This document shows positions 1-7,835 of a stretch of 64,000 nt of DNA, one piece after another. A model generated the notes under the pieces. It saw nothing but the letters and a program-made list of their open reading frames with translations, did not search any database and had not been told where the DNA came from. The position numbers and the translations under genes were made by a program. Numbering within the stretch: the stretch's first letter is position 1; the number at the start of each line of letters is the position of its first letter. The stretch lies in NCBI GenBank assembly GCA_964418125.1, contig CAYQKY010000016.1, positions 1-64,000 on the forward strand, given 5' to 3'. The DNA is from JACJXW01 sp964418125 (GTDB lineage: Bacteria; Bacteroidota; Bacteroidia; Chitinophagales; Saprospiraceae).

Positions 1-51
1 AAATCGAATTTTCAATGAACATTTATTTGTAATCTAAATATGTCCGACTAC

Positions 52-1233
52 TTATTTTACAACGTTCAGCTTCCCGATTCCCCTTACTTGTTTGTTTTCG
101 TCTATAATCCGAAACACGTACAGGCCGGCCGGCACATGCCCCGGAAGGGCGTACTGAAGCATTTGGCCTTGCGCCGCGTCAACGGGCCAGGCAGCGGCCT
201 GCCGGCCGTAGGCGTCGAAGAGCTCGAAGGCGCCGTTGAATACATCAAACGGCAGGTGAACCGACAATAGTTCCCCGGTGCGTATTGGGCTGGGGAAAGC
301 CTGGATAGCAACCGGCTCTGCCGCTTGTGCTTTGCTGGAGCTGATGACATCCTGCAAGTCATCAGGAATAGTAAAGAGAATAATATTGCCATTCTGGTCC
401 AGTCTTATATTGGCGGCAGAACGAGGCAACCCTTTTGCGTAGAAGAAATAGCGGGTAATATTTTCTGTTCGCCCTTGTTGAAGGCCAAACAGGTCCAGCA
501 TCAACTGCGGAGCAGGCTGCCCGCCCAGGAAGTAGTTGTAGGCCAGGTGGCGGTTACGTTCAATCATTAGCGCCTCTATACTTACCGTGCCTATGCCCGA
601 AGGATTGGGCAGGATCAGGGTGCCGTAGCCTACTACAGACAAGTTTACACTGTCCCGGGAAACTTGACTGGCTGGCGTGTCTTGCAAACCAAAAGCTGCC
701 ACTGTAACATTAAAATCAGTAGTGGTGGTATTATCGTATCCCCAGCTATCTCCAAAATTCAATGGAAACCGGATCAGCGTCTCCGGCTCAGTAAAATCAT
801 ACACCTTCGACAGCACTTTTAGGGTATCCCCCGGCGCATTCGTAAATGTTCCCAATCCGACATTGACAGATTCAGAAATATTCCCCAGCCGGCTGTATCC
901 GGTATCATCAAGCAGGCTATAGTATGTCCCTCCTTGAGAAGCCAGGCCTCCCAGGATAGGGCGAATGCTTGGCTCCTCTAGGTTCGATCCCGGAAATTCT
1001 TCGCTATCCGCTATTTCATAATCTGTGTAAAAGCCATCGTCCAGCAGTAGCTCGCTGAAATCCCATATCACACCTTCACCGGGCTCCGGCGGCGAAGCAT
1101 TCGTGTGATCAAGATGCCAGAATGTAACGCGCGCCCCTGGCTCCAGCGTGAAGTCCTGGCGCTCAATAGTAATTTGGGCCTGTACCAAAGCGCCCACAGA
1201 TAAAAGTGCAAGAAGTGTAACAAATAGTCTCAT
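52..1233 (-). CDS. Secreted protein with T9SS C-terminal sorting domain
   Basis: Secreted protein of unknown function, 393 residues. Residues 1-19 form a clear signal peptide (MRLFVTLLALL to VQA), and the ATG at 1233 sits directly in front of it, which fixes the start. The last ~80 residues have the layout of a type IX secretion sorting domain: SPIRTGE, then FELFDAYGRQ, AGLYVFRI and a short basic tail KLNVVK. The ~290 residues between are rich in predicted beta strands and show no motif I recognise. Export by Sec and then T9SS to the surface or medium is inferred from family knowledge. It is a single-gene unit; its upstream flank holds two ACTAGTG palindromic repeats. Confidence 0.8.
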   Translation of the reverse strand: MRLFVTLLALLSVGALVQAQITIERQDFTLEPGARVTFWHLDHTNASPPEPGEGVIWDFSELLLDDGFYTDYEIADSEEFPGSNLEEPSIRPILGGLASQGGTYYSLLDDTGYSRLGNISESVNVGLGTFTNAPGDTLKVLSKVYDFTEPETLIRFPLNFGDSWGYDNTTTTDFNVTVAAFGLQDTPASQVSRDSVNLSVVGYGTLILPNPSGIGTVSIEALMIERNRHLAYNYFLGGQPAPQLMLDLFGLQQGRTENITRYFFYAKGLPRSAANIRLDQNGNIILFTIPDDLQDVISSSKAQAAEPVAIQAFPSPIRTGELLSVHLPFDVFNGAFELFDAYGRQAAAWPVDAAQGQMLQYALPGHVPAGLYVFRIIDENKQVRGIGKLNVVK

Positions 1234-1263
1234 CGGTCAATGTTTTTTGAAAGGTAGGGCAGG

Positions 1264-1365
1264 CTAGTGAAAGCGGCGCGAATTAACGGGGGATTTCAAG
1301 CTGCTGTGAACCAGGACTTTAAGGGCCTGCGAAATCCCCCGTTAATTCGGTCTAGTCGCACTAGT
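1264..1365. repeat. Palindromic repeat ACTAGTG family, copy 1
   Basis: About 100 bp bounded by CTAGTG at 1264 and CACTAGT at 1359-1365, with an inner perfect inverted repeat GAATTAACGGG (1280-1290) / CCCGTTAATTC (1338-1348). The interior between the stems is also shared with copies 2 and 3 (CTTTAAGGGCCTGCGAAA). It shares its last ACTAGTG with copy 2, so the two stand head to tail. MITE-like or REP-like. Confidence 0.8.
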
Positions 1366-1459
1366 GAAAGCGGCGCGAATTAACGGGTGAATTTAAGCTT
1401 TGAACCAGGGCTTTAAGGGCCTGCGAAAACTCCCGTTAATTCGGTCTAGCCGCACTAGT
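1360..1459. repeat. Palindromic repeat ACTAGTG family, copy 2
   Basis: Second copy in the same orientation as copy 1, starting ACTAGTGAAAGCGGC and ending CTAGCCGCACTAGT. The same inner stem GAATTAACGGG / CCCGTTAATTC is present, with small changes in the loop. Tandem with copy 1 through a shared 6-7 bp end. Confidence 0.8.
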
Positions 1460-1506
1460 TTCTATCACTCACACCACCCTTCCGCTTAGTGAACAAATAG
1501 GCTTTT

Positions 1507-1530
1507 TTGGCTATACTATTGGCTATACTA
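1507..1530. repeat. 12-bp tandem duplication
   Basis: TTGGCTATACTA occurs twice back to back (1507-1518 and 1519-1530) in the spacer between copy 2 of the palindromic repeat and the 3' end of the hybrid kinase gene. No function apparent. A short inverted repeat ATCGGAT (1603-1609) / ATCCGAT (1624-1630) follows and could be a weak terminator for the kinase gene. Confidence 0.6.
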
Positions 1531-1653
1531 AATGTGGTAGCTGCCAAAGCCATGAACTAATGAGACAAAGTTGGGCGGAAGAGTGGCCCGGGAGGTATCA
1601 AAATCGGATCATAGAATATAAAAATCCGATCAAATGCCCGTAAATAAAAGGCT

Positions 1654-4428
1654 TCAAGCCTTTTTGACAAAACTGCCCGGCGTTTCGCCGTATTTATCCT
1701 TGAAGCATTTGATGAAGTAGGCGGTGCTGCTGAAACCGGTTAGGAAGGCAATTTCGGAGACCGTCCCGCTCTGCTGCCGAAGCAGGTCCGCCGCACGTTG
1801 CAAGCGGACGGACCGGATAAACTGATTGGTGGATTGGTTAAGGAGGGCCCGGAATTTTCGGTTGAGCTGTGGGGGGCTCAGGTTGACTTCCCGGGCCAGG
1901 GTATCTATACTGAACTGCTCATTATCGAGATGGTTTTCTACCACTTGCAGGGCCTTTTCCAAAAACTCCTGGTCGATGGAGTTAGCGGAAACTTCGCTGG
2001 GCTTCAATTCCACAGCCGTGGCAAAACGCTCACGCAACTGCTGTCGTAGCTGTATCAGGTTGCGGATGCGGACACTCAGCTCCTCCGCATCGAAAGGCTT
2101 GGCCAGATAGTCATCCGCGCCGGCCTTAAGCCCTTGTAGTTTCTCCTCCTGTTCAGCTTTTGCGGTAAGCAAAATAATAGGGATATGGCTGGTACGCACA
2201 TCGGCTTTAAGGGCAGCACAAACTTCGTAGCCGTTTGTGCGGGGCATCATGACATCGCTGACAATCAGGTCGGGCATCTCCTCCAGGGCTTTTTCAATGC
2301 CGGCCTGCCCATCCTCTGCTTCTGATACTTGAAAAGCAACGGCTAAGCGCTGTTTCACAAATGCCCTGACCTCAGCATTATCCTCAATGAGCAGTACCCG
2401 CGGAGCACCGGAAGTGGGCTTTTGTCCGTTTGGCGTTGGTTGCGGCGCAAGCGCAAGAGGCAATACTGATGCACTTGCTGTACTTTCGGCAGCCTCCACC
2501 CGTTCTCCTTCACTTAAATGGCTATGCCCCAGTGGCAGGAAGACTTCAAAAACTGTCCCTTTCCCAGGTTCACTATCGAGGGTAATGCGGCCGTGGTGCA
2601 GCTTGACCAGCTCTTTAACCAATGCCAGCCCTACACCGCTGCCCATTCCATGATGCTCATCGGATTGGAAGAAACGGTCAAAAACCCGGGGCTGAAGTCC
2701 AGGAGGGATTCCCGGGCCGGTGTCTGCTACCCGGATACAAGCCTCTTTATCCGATTTGGAAAGCTCTACCGATACCCGCCCCCCTTCAGGCGTAAATTTG
2801 AAAGCATTGGAGAGCAGGTTATTAAGCACTTTTTCCAATTTACCGGCATCAAAATACAGGGACAAACCAGGCAGGCCGCTGTGGAAAGTGAGCTCCACCT
2901 GCCTTTGCGCAGCCAGGGATCCAAAAGCATAGGCCAAGCCTTTCACAAAAGGTACGGCATTCTGCTTACTAGCCTTCAGGCCCATTTCACCGGCCTCCAG
3001 CCTGGACAGTTCCAGCAATTCATTGACGAGCTGCAGCTGGTTATTGGCATTTTGGTAAGCGATACCTAACAGCTGTTGTTCTTCCTGGCTGCGTTTGCCT
3101 TCCATCAACTGCTGCAAGGGGCCCATCATCAAGGTGAGCGGCGTGCGGAATTCGTGCGAAAGGTTGGTGAAAAAGCGTGACTTCAGCTCATTGAGCTCTT
3201 CAAACTGCTGCTTCTTTTTGCGTAAAGTTTTAACCCGCTCAAAAAGCACGACAAACAGAATAGTCGAAAAAAGCAGCAACCCAATCTGAAAACTGTGATC
3301 CGTCAGGAAGCTCCCATAGAAAAGCGGAAGGTTCTGCAGCAAAAACATGGCCGCCCCCAGAAACAGCACCGCAAAGGGCAACATGAGCGAACGCGCCCCA
3401 CTACGGCCACGCCTGGCTAACCAGCCTATCGGCCATACGGTGAGCAAGGCCCATACCCCCAGGATCACGTCATATATGGTACGGACGGTTTGCAAGCTGT
3501 CAAAAAGCCAGGTAAATATGTATGGAAAGACAGCCGTCACGATCCAAGACCACTGATAAAAGCGGCTGTAGGGCTTCATATAGGCGCCCATTTGGACAAA
3601 GGACGTCACAAACAAGCTGGCAAATACCACGATCCCGGTGATGGCGAATATCATCAACGAAAACCGGCCGTTGTGGTGGGAAATATCCGTGATTAGCCCC
3701 AGCACCCCGTAGCGGTCAGAGAAGTACAGGGCAGAACTGAACATTAAACCTGCAAAGTAAAGGAACGCGCGATCCGAAAACATGCGGTACATCACCCCGC
3801 CCACCACGCATAGCAAGAGCAGCAAGCCTGCGTACAGAGACTGCCAGGCCAATTGGTTGATCAACAAATTGACAGTGGGCATGTAAGGCATCATAGACAG
3901 GTGCTTGTAGTGTCCGGCAGGCGTATTTTCACTAAAAAACACCTGAAAATAGAGCTCCTGCTCCTCCCCAGGCGCTATACTTACCCATAAATAATGATAG
4001 GCGGAAGGCAGGCGCTGATCGGCAGCCACCACCGAACGGCCATTGTATTGCTGATCCACTAGCTTGCCACCCTGCACAGTATACAGGCGCACCGCATCTG
4101 CATAATGGCAAAACCGAAGCATTGCGCGCTGTGTGTTAGCGCTCGCATTGGCAAGATGGATGGCGGACCATTTGCCTCCTGGCGGCAGCTTTTCCCCGAC
4201 GGGCAACAGCAACTGAAGCCGCGCGGCCATGGTTTTCTGTTCCTCCCCTTCAGAGAAGCAATACAGCGAATCATCGAAGTGGATGGCCTCGGTAAGCGAT
4301 GCTTCAAATTGGTAAGCAGGCAGGGCATGCTGCGCACCGAGACGGCCCGCCGCCAATGCAAAGCCTGCTAATATCCAAAGCCACCGTGTGGATAGAGAGA
4401 GGGGCTTGTTGGGAGTGGCGGTTCTCAT
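1654..4428 (-). CDS. Hybrid sensor histidine kinase / response regulator with AraC output
   Basis: One-protein two-component system, 924 residues. Order: signal peptide (about 1-32, ending LGAQ), a periplasmic sensor region resembling 7TMR-DISM extracellular domains (about 35-185), a seven-helix membrane domain (about 190-400), HisKA with phospho-acceptor His425 in SHEFRTP, HATPase with NLLSNAFKFTPEGG and DTGPGIP, a receiver (about 668-795) with phospho-acceptor Asp725 in IVSDVMMP and LLTAKA, and a C-terminal AraC helix-turn-helix (about 820-922, TGFSSTAYFIKCFKDKYG). Signal, phosphorelay and DNA binding are therefore in one inner-membrane protein. The ligand and targets cannot be told from sequence. 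No polysaccharide locus is adjacent. The gene is bracketed by copies of the ACTAGTG palindromic repeat. Confidence 0.93.
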   Translation of the reverse strand: MRTATPNKPLSLSTRWLWILAGFALAAGRLGAQHALPAYQFEASLTEAIHFDDSLYCFSEGEEQKTMAARLQLLLPVGEKLPPGGKWSAIHLANASANTQRAMLRFCHYADAVRLYTVQGGKLVDQQYNGRSVVAADQRLPSAYHYLWVSIAPGEEQELYFQVFFSENTPAGHYKHLSMMPYMPTVNLLINQLAWQSLYAGLLLLLCVVGGVMYRMFSDRAFLYFAGLMFSSALYFSDRYGVLGLITDISHHNGRFSLMIFAITGIVVFASLFVTSFVQMGAYMKPYSRFYQWSWIVTAVFPYIFTWLFDSLQTVRTIYDVILGVWALLTVWPIGWLARRGRSGARSLMLPFAVLFLGAAMFLLQNLPLFYGSFLTDHSFQIGLLLFSTILFVVLFERVKTLRKKKQQFEELNELKSRFFTNLSHEFRTPLTLMMGPLQQLMEGKRSQEEQQLLGIAYQNANNQLQLVNELLELSRLEAGEMGLKASKQNAVPFVKGLAYAFGSLAAQRQVELTFHSGLPGLSLYFDAGKLEKVLNNLLSNAFKFTPEGGRVSVELSKSDKEACIRVADTGPGIPPGLQPRVFDRFFQSDEHHGMGSGVGLALVKELVKLHHGRITLDSEPGKGTVFEVFLPLGHSHLSEGERVEAAESTASASVLPLALAPQPTPNGQKPTSGAPRVLLIEDNAEVRAFVKQRLAVAFQVSEAEDGQAGIEKALEEMPDLIVSDVMMPRTNGYEVCAALKADVRTSHIPIILLTAKAEQEEKLQGLKAGADDYLAKPFDAEELSVRIRNLIQLRQQLRERFATAVELKPSEVSANSIDQEFLEKALQVVENHLDNEQFSIDTLAREVNLSPPQLNRKFRALLNQSTNQFIRSVRLQRAADLLRQQSGTVSEIAFLTGFSSTAYFIKCFKDKYGETPGSFVKKA

Positions 4429-4492
4429 GCCCTTAAAATAGTGAATTTATTCTAATACGAATTAAGCTACAAGTAGTACTCCGGCGAGGTGG

Positions 4493-4594
4493 ACTAGTGC
4501 GACTAGACCGAAATAACGGGCGAATTCGTAGCCCCTTAACGTCCTGGTTCACAGTAGCTTAAATTCACCCGTTAATTCGTGCCGCTTTCACTAG
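4493..4594. repeat. Palindromic repeat ACTAGTG family, copy 3 (inverted)
   Basis: Same element as at 1264 and 1360 but in the opposite orientation: it starts ACTAGTGCGACTAGACCG and ends GCCGCTTTCACTAG. The inner stem here is degraded on one side (AAATAACGGG against CCCGTTAATTC). It ends ten bases beyond the stop codon of the MarR gene, so the transcript of that operon may end in its hairpin. Confidence 0.8.
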
Positions 4595-4603
4595 CGGCCA
4601 GCT

Positions 4604-5206
4604 TTACATTTCCTCAAACTCCGGGCAGTCCACCCGAAGATCCGCCTCCCGCAGGGGCATTTTCAGCAGCTTACAGTAGTTTCCTTCTTTTCCCGGTTCA
4701 AAAAAACGACACTTCAGGCAACTGCGCTGTATACTGATAAAACCCAGCTTTTGCAGCTGCGCGATCAGTTGCAGCAGGCCGCTGTAGAATGTGCTTTTGC
4801 GTTCCTCGCTCCAACTGTCAAAGGCCGGGGCCATCCCGTTGGCAAAGGAGGCCGTCCTGGCTGCCAGCGCCGCTCCCTCCGCCGTCAGGTGGATGGTATA
4901 GCTGCGGGTGTCAACCGGATCTGTTTCCTTGCGGATCAGCTCTTTTTTCAGCAGCGTGCGAACGGCCTCGCTGATCGTCGGTTTCGACAGGTTGAATTCC
5001 TGCGCCAGGTAAGAAACCTTGCACTTCTCGCTGCTGTGGAAATGAAGAAAGATCAGCAGCTGGATCTGCAGGGGGCTCAGGCCATGCTCCTTGCCGGCCT
5101 CCCAGAGCGATACCCGAAACACCTCAGCGATACGCTCCAGGGCCACTATGATCCTGGCATCGATGCTTCCGGCCTGGGCCTGCGGGTCAAATACTGATCT
5201 TTCCAT
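4604..5206 (-). CDS. MarR-family regulator with C-terminal cysteine cluster
   Basis: Winged-helix DNA-binding repressor, 200 residues. The MarR core covers about residues 15-150: LSPLQIQLLIFLHFH, the recognition helix region LSKPTISEAVRTLLKKELI and the wing DPVDTRSYTIHLT. Unlike classical MarR proteins (~140-150 residues) it has a ~40-residue tail with four cysteines spaced C-x2-C-x11-C-x15-C (SCLKCRFF, NYCKLL, VDCPEF). That arrangement could hold zinc or an iron-sulfur cluster and make the repressor redox- or metal-responsive; this is inference. It is the last gene of a leftward operon with the genes at 5213, 5485 and 5954. The promoter of that operon carries two TTAG/CTAA palindromes of MarR type, so autoregulation is likely. 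Confidence 0.88.
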   Translation of the reverse strand: MERSVFDPQAQAGSIDARIIVALERIAEVFRVSLWEAGKEHGLSPLQIQLLIFLHFHSSEKCKVSYLAQEFNLSKPTISEAVRTLLKKELIRKETDPVDTRSYTIHLTAEGAALAARTASFANGMAPAFDSWSEERKSTFYSGLLQLIAQLQKLGFISIQRSCLKCRFFEPGKEGNYCKLLKMPLREADLRVDCPEFEEM

Positions 5207-5212
5207 AAGCGC

Positions 5213-5464
5213 TTAACAGGATCTGGGTACTACCTCCCCATCGAGGCTAATGATGCGGTCCATGCGGATGGCCTCGCCGGAGGGCAGGATGAGGAACTCC
5301 TCGCCGCCCTTCGTCAGGGTATCCTTGAGCCGGGTTTCTATGGTATGTTCTTTACCATCATCATTCCGATATTCCAGCCGTACTGTCTTGCGCAGTACGA
5401 TAGCCGCTTCGAAGCGGTCGTAAAAATTGCAGTCGATGGGAATGTACTTGTCTGGTTTCGGCAT
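5213..5464 (-). CDS. Rho-binding antiterminator-like protein (Rof/YaeO family)
   Basis: Small protein of 83 residues from the ATG at 5464. The layout Y-x-P-I-x-C-x-x-Y-D (YIPIDCNFYD) near the N terminus, followed by alternating strands and EFLIL, then RMDRIISLDG, matches the pattern of Rho-binding antiterminator (Rof, YaeO), which binds Rho and blocks its RNA binding. An in-frame GTG at 5488 overlaps the stop codon of the upstream gene (GTGA) and would add eight residues. I prefer the ATG because the family begins just before this conserved motif. It lies 6 nt upstream of the MarR gene, so translational coupling is likely. The function is a family-based call; the homology is moderate. Confidence 0.68.
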   Translation of the reverse strand: MPKPDKYIPIDCNFYDRFEAAIVLRKTVRLEYRNDDGKEHTIETRLKDTLTKGGEEFLILPSGEAIRMDRIISLDGEVVPRSC

Positions 5465-5484
5465 ATGGTAAAGATAAGCACTAT

Positions 5485-5880
5485 TCACAGCTCCGCCAGT
5501 AATTTACGCAGGCGTTCTTCATCCCAGCCCCGAAAGTTGGCGAAGCGGTGCTGCTCACTGTTGGCGCGAATGTGCAGGATGAGCTGGGTGCGGCTTGGCG
5601 CCGCCGGCAGCCGCTCCGGAATATCCTCCATTTCCAGGATGTAAAAACCTTTGCGGGCTATGGCTTCCATGATCTCAGGCGACGGCTCCTCGATGTGGCA
5701 TAACCGGCATTCTTCGGCGGAGATCGCCTTGCTGCCCTCATTGATGCTTTCCAGGTATTGGCGGCCAAAGGAGAACACTTCTTCCAGATTGTATTTCCCT
5801 TCTGGTACGATGATGTCAAAATGGGCGGTATCACCGTTGGCTTTTTTGACGTAGGCATCGAATACGGCTACTTTTTTCAT
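5485..5880 (-). CDS. DUF2024 family protein
   Basis: 131 residues from ATG 5880. The N-terminal ~90 residues match DUF2024: MKKVAVFDAYV, then AHFDIIVPEGKYNLEEV, and EECRLCHIEEPSPE, ending in GFYILEMEDIPE. A further frame runs open to 6012, but homologues begin with MK-VAVFD, so 5880 is chosen. About 40 extra residues (SRTQLILHIRANSEQ and on) follow the usual domain end. The biochemical role of DUF2024 is unknown; the CxxC-like RLCH with a nearby Glu could bind metal, which is speculation. Second gene of the operon that ends in the MarR regulator. Confidence 0.8.
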   Translation of the reverse strand: MKKVAVFDAYVKKANGDTAHFDIIVPEGKYNLEEVFSFGRQYLESINEGSKAISAEECRLCHIEEPSPEIMEAIARKGFYILEMEDIPERLPAAPSRTQLILHIRANSEQHRFANFRGWDEERLRKLLAEL

Positions 5881-5953
5881 GGTTGATTCGCGTTTGGAAA
5901 AGTGGAGGGAATGCCCCCGGCTCATTGCGTATGAGAGGCATTCCGACAAAATA

Positions 5954-6688
5954 TTATTTATTAACAGTGTAAGGAAGCGATAGGTCGCCCGAAGCGACAC
6001 TGTACACAGCATAAACGCCCAACAAGGGAAACTCCGGATTCTTTGGATTGACCTCCATGTAGGCCGTCACGCCGTCGTACTGAAAATCCGTTTGTCCGTT
6101 CATGCGGTAAGCGGGCACGACAACGCTGATGCGGTTGCCCTTTGTCACTACCTGAAAACCCGGGGAGTCCATAAACATAGGCATGCCGGGGTTTGTCGGA
6201 GGTAGAATTACCGTAGTATCTCCTTTTTCAAACTGCTTTACGGACAGCCCGCCGGGCGCCCGCTCATCGGGCCGGAGCACCACCCAGTGGGCGTGCCAAA
6301 CCCGGCCGTCGTTGGCGTAGTCCCGGTCCATGTTCTCATCCCAGAGAGGGGTATCGTCAAAATCGGGGTGGGACGTCAGGGCCAGGGCTACGATGCCTTC
6401 GGTTTCCGAAAAGCCAACGTCCGTTGATTTCAAGGTAGTGGGGAACACATAACCCAGCACCGGAGCGCCTGCCATCTGCCCTGCCGGCTCCGGCTGGGTT
6501 TTCCCGGCTTCCCCTTTGACATGGATGGAAAATATCAGCAGCTCCAGATCGTCGTCATACCTGGCTTCTACCTTGTCTATGGCCAGGTCCGGACTGTTCT
6601 TGAAACGGGCGTCCTCGTTTTCGCCCTGGGAGAAAGCGGCTGTTAATGTGAGCGTTGTGAGCAGGCTAAGAAAGAATGAGTTTTTCAT
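5954..6688 (-). CDS. Secreted protein of unknown function, first gene of MarR operon
   Basis: 244 residues with a signal peptide (MKNSFFLSLLTTLTLTAAFS, cleavage about residue 20), so periplasmic or outer-membrane facing. The mature part is acidic and beta-rich, with blocks such as DLELLIFSIHVKG, LGYVFPTTLKSTDVGF and VWHAHWVVLRPDERAPGG. The His/Trp/Asp-rich block and LALTSHPDFDD resemble hypothetical proteins found near redox regulators, but I cannot name a family. It opens the operon with DUF2024, the Rof-like protein and the MarR regulator and is directly behind the two palindromic operators, so it is the most probable effector gene of that regulator. Confidence 0.7.
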   Translation of the reverse strand: MKNSFFLSLLTTLTLTAAFSQGENEDARFKNSPDLAIDKVEARYDDDLELLIFSIHVKGEAGKTQPEPAGQMAGAPVLGYVFPTTLKSTDVGFSETEGIVALALTSHPDFDDTPLWDENMDRDYANDGRVWHAHWVVLRPDERAPGGLSVKQFEKGDTTVILPPTNPGMPMFMDSPGFQVVTKGNRISVVVPAYRMNGQTDFQYDGVTAYMEVNPKNPEFPLLGVYAVYSVASGDLSLPYTVNK

Positions 6689-6704
6689 GTGGCGAAATGT
6701 TTTT

Positions 6705-6721
6705 AGTTAGAAGTGCTAACT
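6705..6721. promoter_or_regulatory. Palindromic operator 1 (MarR-type)
   Basis: AGTTAG, five bases, CTAACT. It shares the GTTAG-N5-CTAAC core with a second site at 6766. It lies 17 nt upstream of the start codon at 6688 and downstream of the predicted transcription start, where a bound repressor would block elongation. Binding by the MarR protein encoded at the end of this operon is inferred. Confidence 0.6.
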
Positions 6722-6759
6722 TTTATGAGCAAAAAGAAATCTTTACAGAAACAATAATG

Positions 6760-6767
6760 CAAATATA
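6760..6767 (-). promoter_or_regulatory. Bacteroidota -7 element TATATTTG
   Basis: Read on the minus strand, TATATTTG fits the TAnnTTTG consensus of the primary sigma factor of Bacteroidota. The predicted transcript starts near 6753, leaving a leader of about 65 nt before the start codon at 6688. Operator 2 overlaps its upstream edge. I see no good -33 TTG at the usual spacing. Confidence 0.6.
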
Positions 6768-6784
6768 GTTAGTATTTCTAACTA
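6766..6784. promoter_or_regulatory. Palindromic operator 2 (MarR-type)
   Basis: TAGTTAG, five bases, CTAACTA: a perfect 7-bp inverted repeat. It overlaps the upstream edge of the -7 element, the classical position for a repressor that excludes RNA polymerase. Same core as operator 1; the centres are about 62 bp apart, near six helical turns, which would allow two dimers on one DNA face. Confidence 0.65.
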
Positions 6785-6835
6785 AATTAAATTTGCAATC
6801 TTTTTTCCTCAAAATTTTTCCCGGGCCTCTATTGC

Positions 6836-7699
6836 TTATCTCTCCTCCAGGAATTTGTGGATCGCCGCAAAGTCCAGCCGGCCCATCCCCTTTTTGTTCG
6901 CTTCAGCGAAAAGCTCTTTCGCAACATTCGCCAAATAAAGCGGCTGGTTTAGTTCGTATGCAGTAACGGCGGCCAGGTGCAGGTCTTTGTGCATCAGCTC
7001 CAGCGGGAACTGCACCTCGTAATCGCCGCTGCGCACCATGTCGGCTTTGGCTTTGGTGAAGGGAGCGGATACGGCTAGGTTGGGAACGACGTTCAGCAGG
7101 AACTCCCGGGAGAGGCCCATCTTTTCTCCCAGCAGCACCGCTTCGGAGAAGATGGCCATCGACTGGGCCAGCATGATGTTGACCAGCATTTTGAAGGAGG
7201 CTCCTTTACCCGTTTCGCCGATGTGCAGCACTTTATTGCCCATCATATCCAGGTAGGGCCGTGCTTCTTCCAGTAAGGCTGTATCGGCGCCGATGAAGAA
7301 TGCGAGTTCCGCATTGGTAGCCTGCGGCTTGGTGCCGGCCACGGGAGCATCTATGAACCGGATGCCGGCTTTTTCCGCTGCCGCCGCCGCCCGCAGGCTG
7401 AACGAAGGGTTGACCGTCGAACAATCCGCCCAGATTGTACCCTCCTTCATATTGGCCAGCGCCCCGCCTTCATCCAGAAAAACCTGTTCTACCACTTCCG
7501 GTGTGGAAAGCATGCTGAAGACAATATCCGCATCCGCCACGGCTTCACTTGCCGAGGCCGCCGCATTGGCGCCCTTGCTCTTCAGCTCCTCCACCGGAGC
7601 TTTGGATCGGTTCCATACCGTTACATCTACATCATTCTTCAGGAGGTTTGCCGCCATGCGGCTGCCCATGATGCCCAGGCCGATAAAGGTGATCTTCAT
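6836..7699 (-). CDS. NAD(P)-dependent beta-hydroxyacid dehydrogenase family enzyme
   Basis: 287 residues, the full length for the 3-hydroxyisobutyrate dehydrogenase / GLYR1 family. The Rossmann motif GLGIMGSRMA is at residue 7, the substrate motif DAPVAGTKPQA near 120 and the catalytic lysine in GKGASFKMLVN near 171. The DAPVAGTKP variant, with T in place of the usual SGG, is typical of the glyoxylate / succinic semialdehyde reductase branch, which reduces small aldehyde or keto acids to hydroxyacids with NADPH; substrate assignment remains open. Cytoplasmic. Single gene, following the MarR operon on the same strand with a ~150-nt gap that holds the operon's promoter and operators. Confidence 0.87.
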   Translation of the reverse strand: MKITFIGLGIMGSRMAANLLKNDVDVTVWNRSKAPVEELKSKGANAAASASEAVADADIVFSMLSTPEVVEQVFLDEGGALANMKEGTIWADCSTVNPSFSLRAAAAAEKAGIRFIDAPVAGTKPQATNAELAFFIGADTALLEEARPYLDMMGNKVLHIGETGKGASFKMLVNIMLAQSMAIFSEAVLLGEKMGLSREFLLNVVPNLAVSAPFTKAKADMVRSGDYEVQFPLELMHKDLHLAAVTAYELNQPLYLANVAKELFAEANKKGMGRLDFAAIHKFLEER

Positions 7700-7835
7700 T
7701 GTGTTGTGGTTTTGATTGATTGCGATACAAAGATGCGGGTATATAGGGCGGGGAACTATTCGGAATCCGGCGGAAATGCCACTTATGCGTCAAAGTACAA
7801 AACTAGCTGAAAACGGGCAAAAGTGGTGTTTTTCA

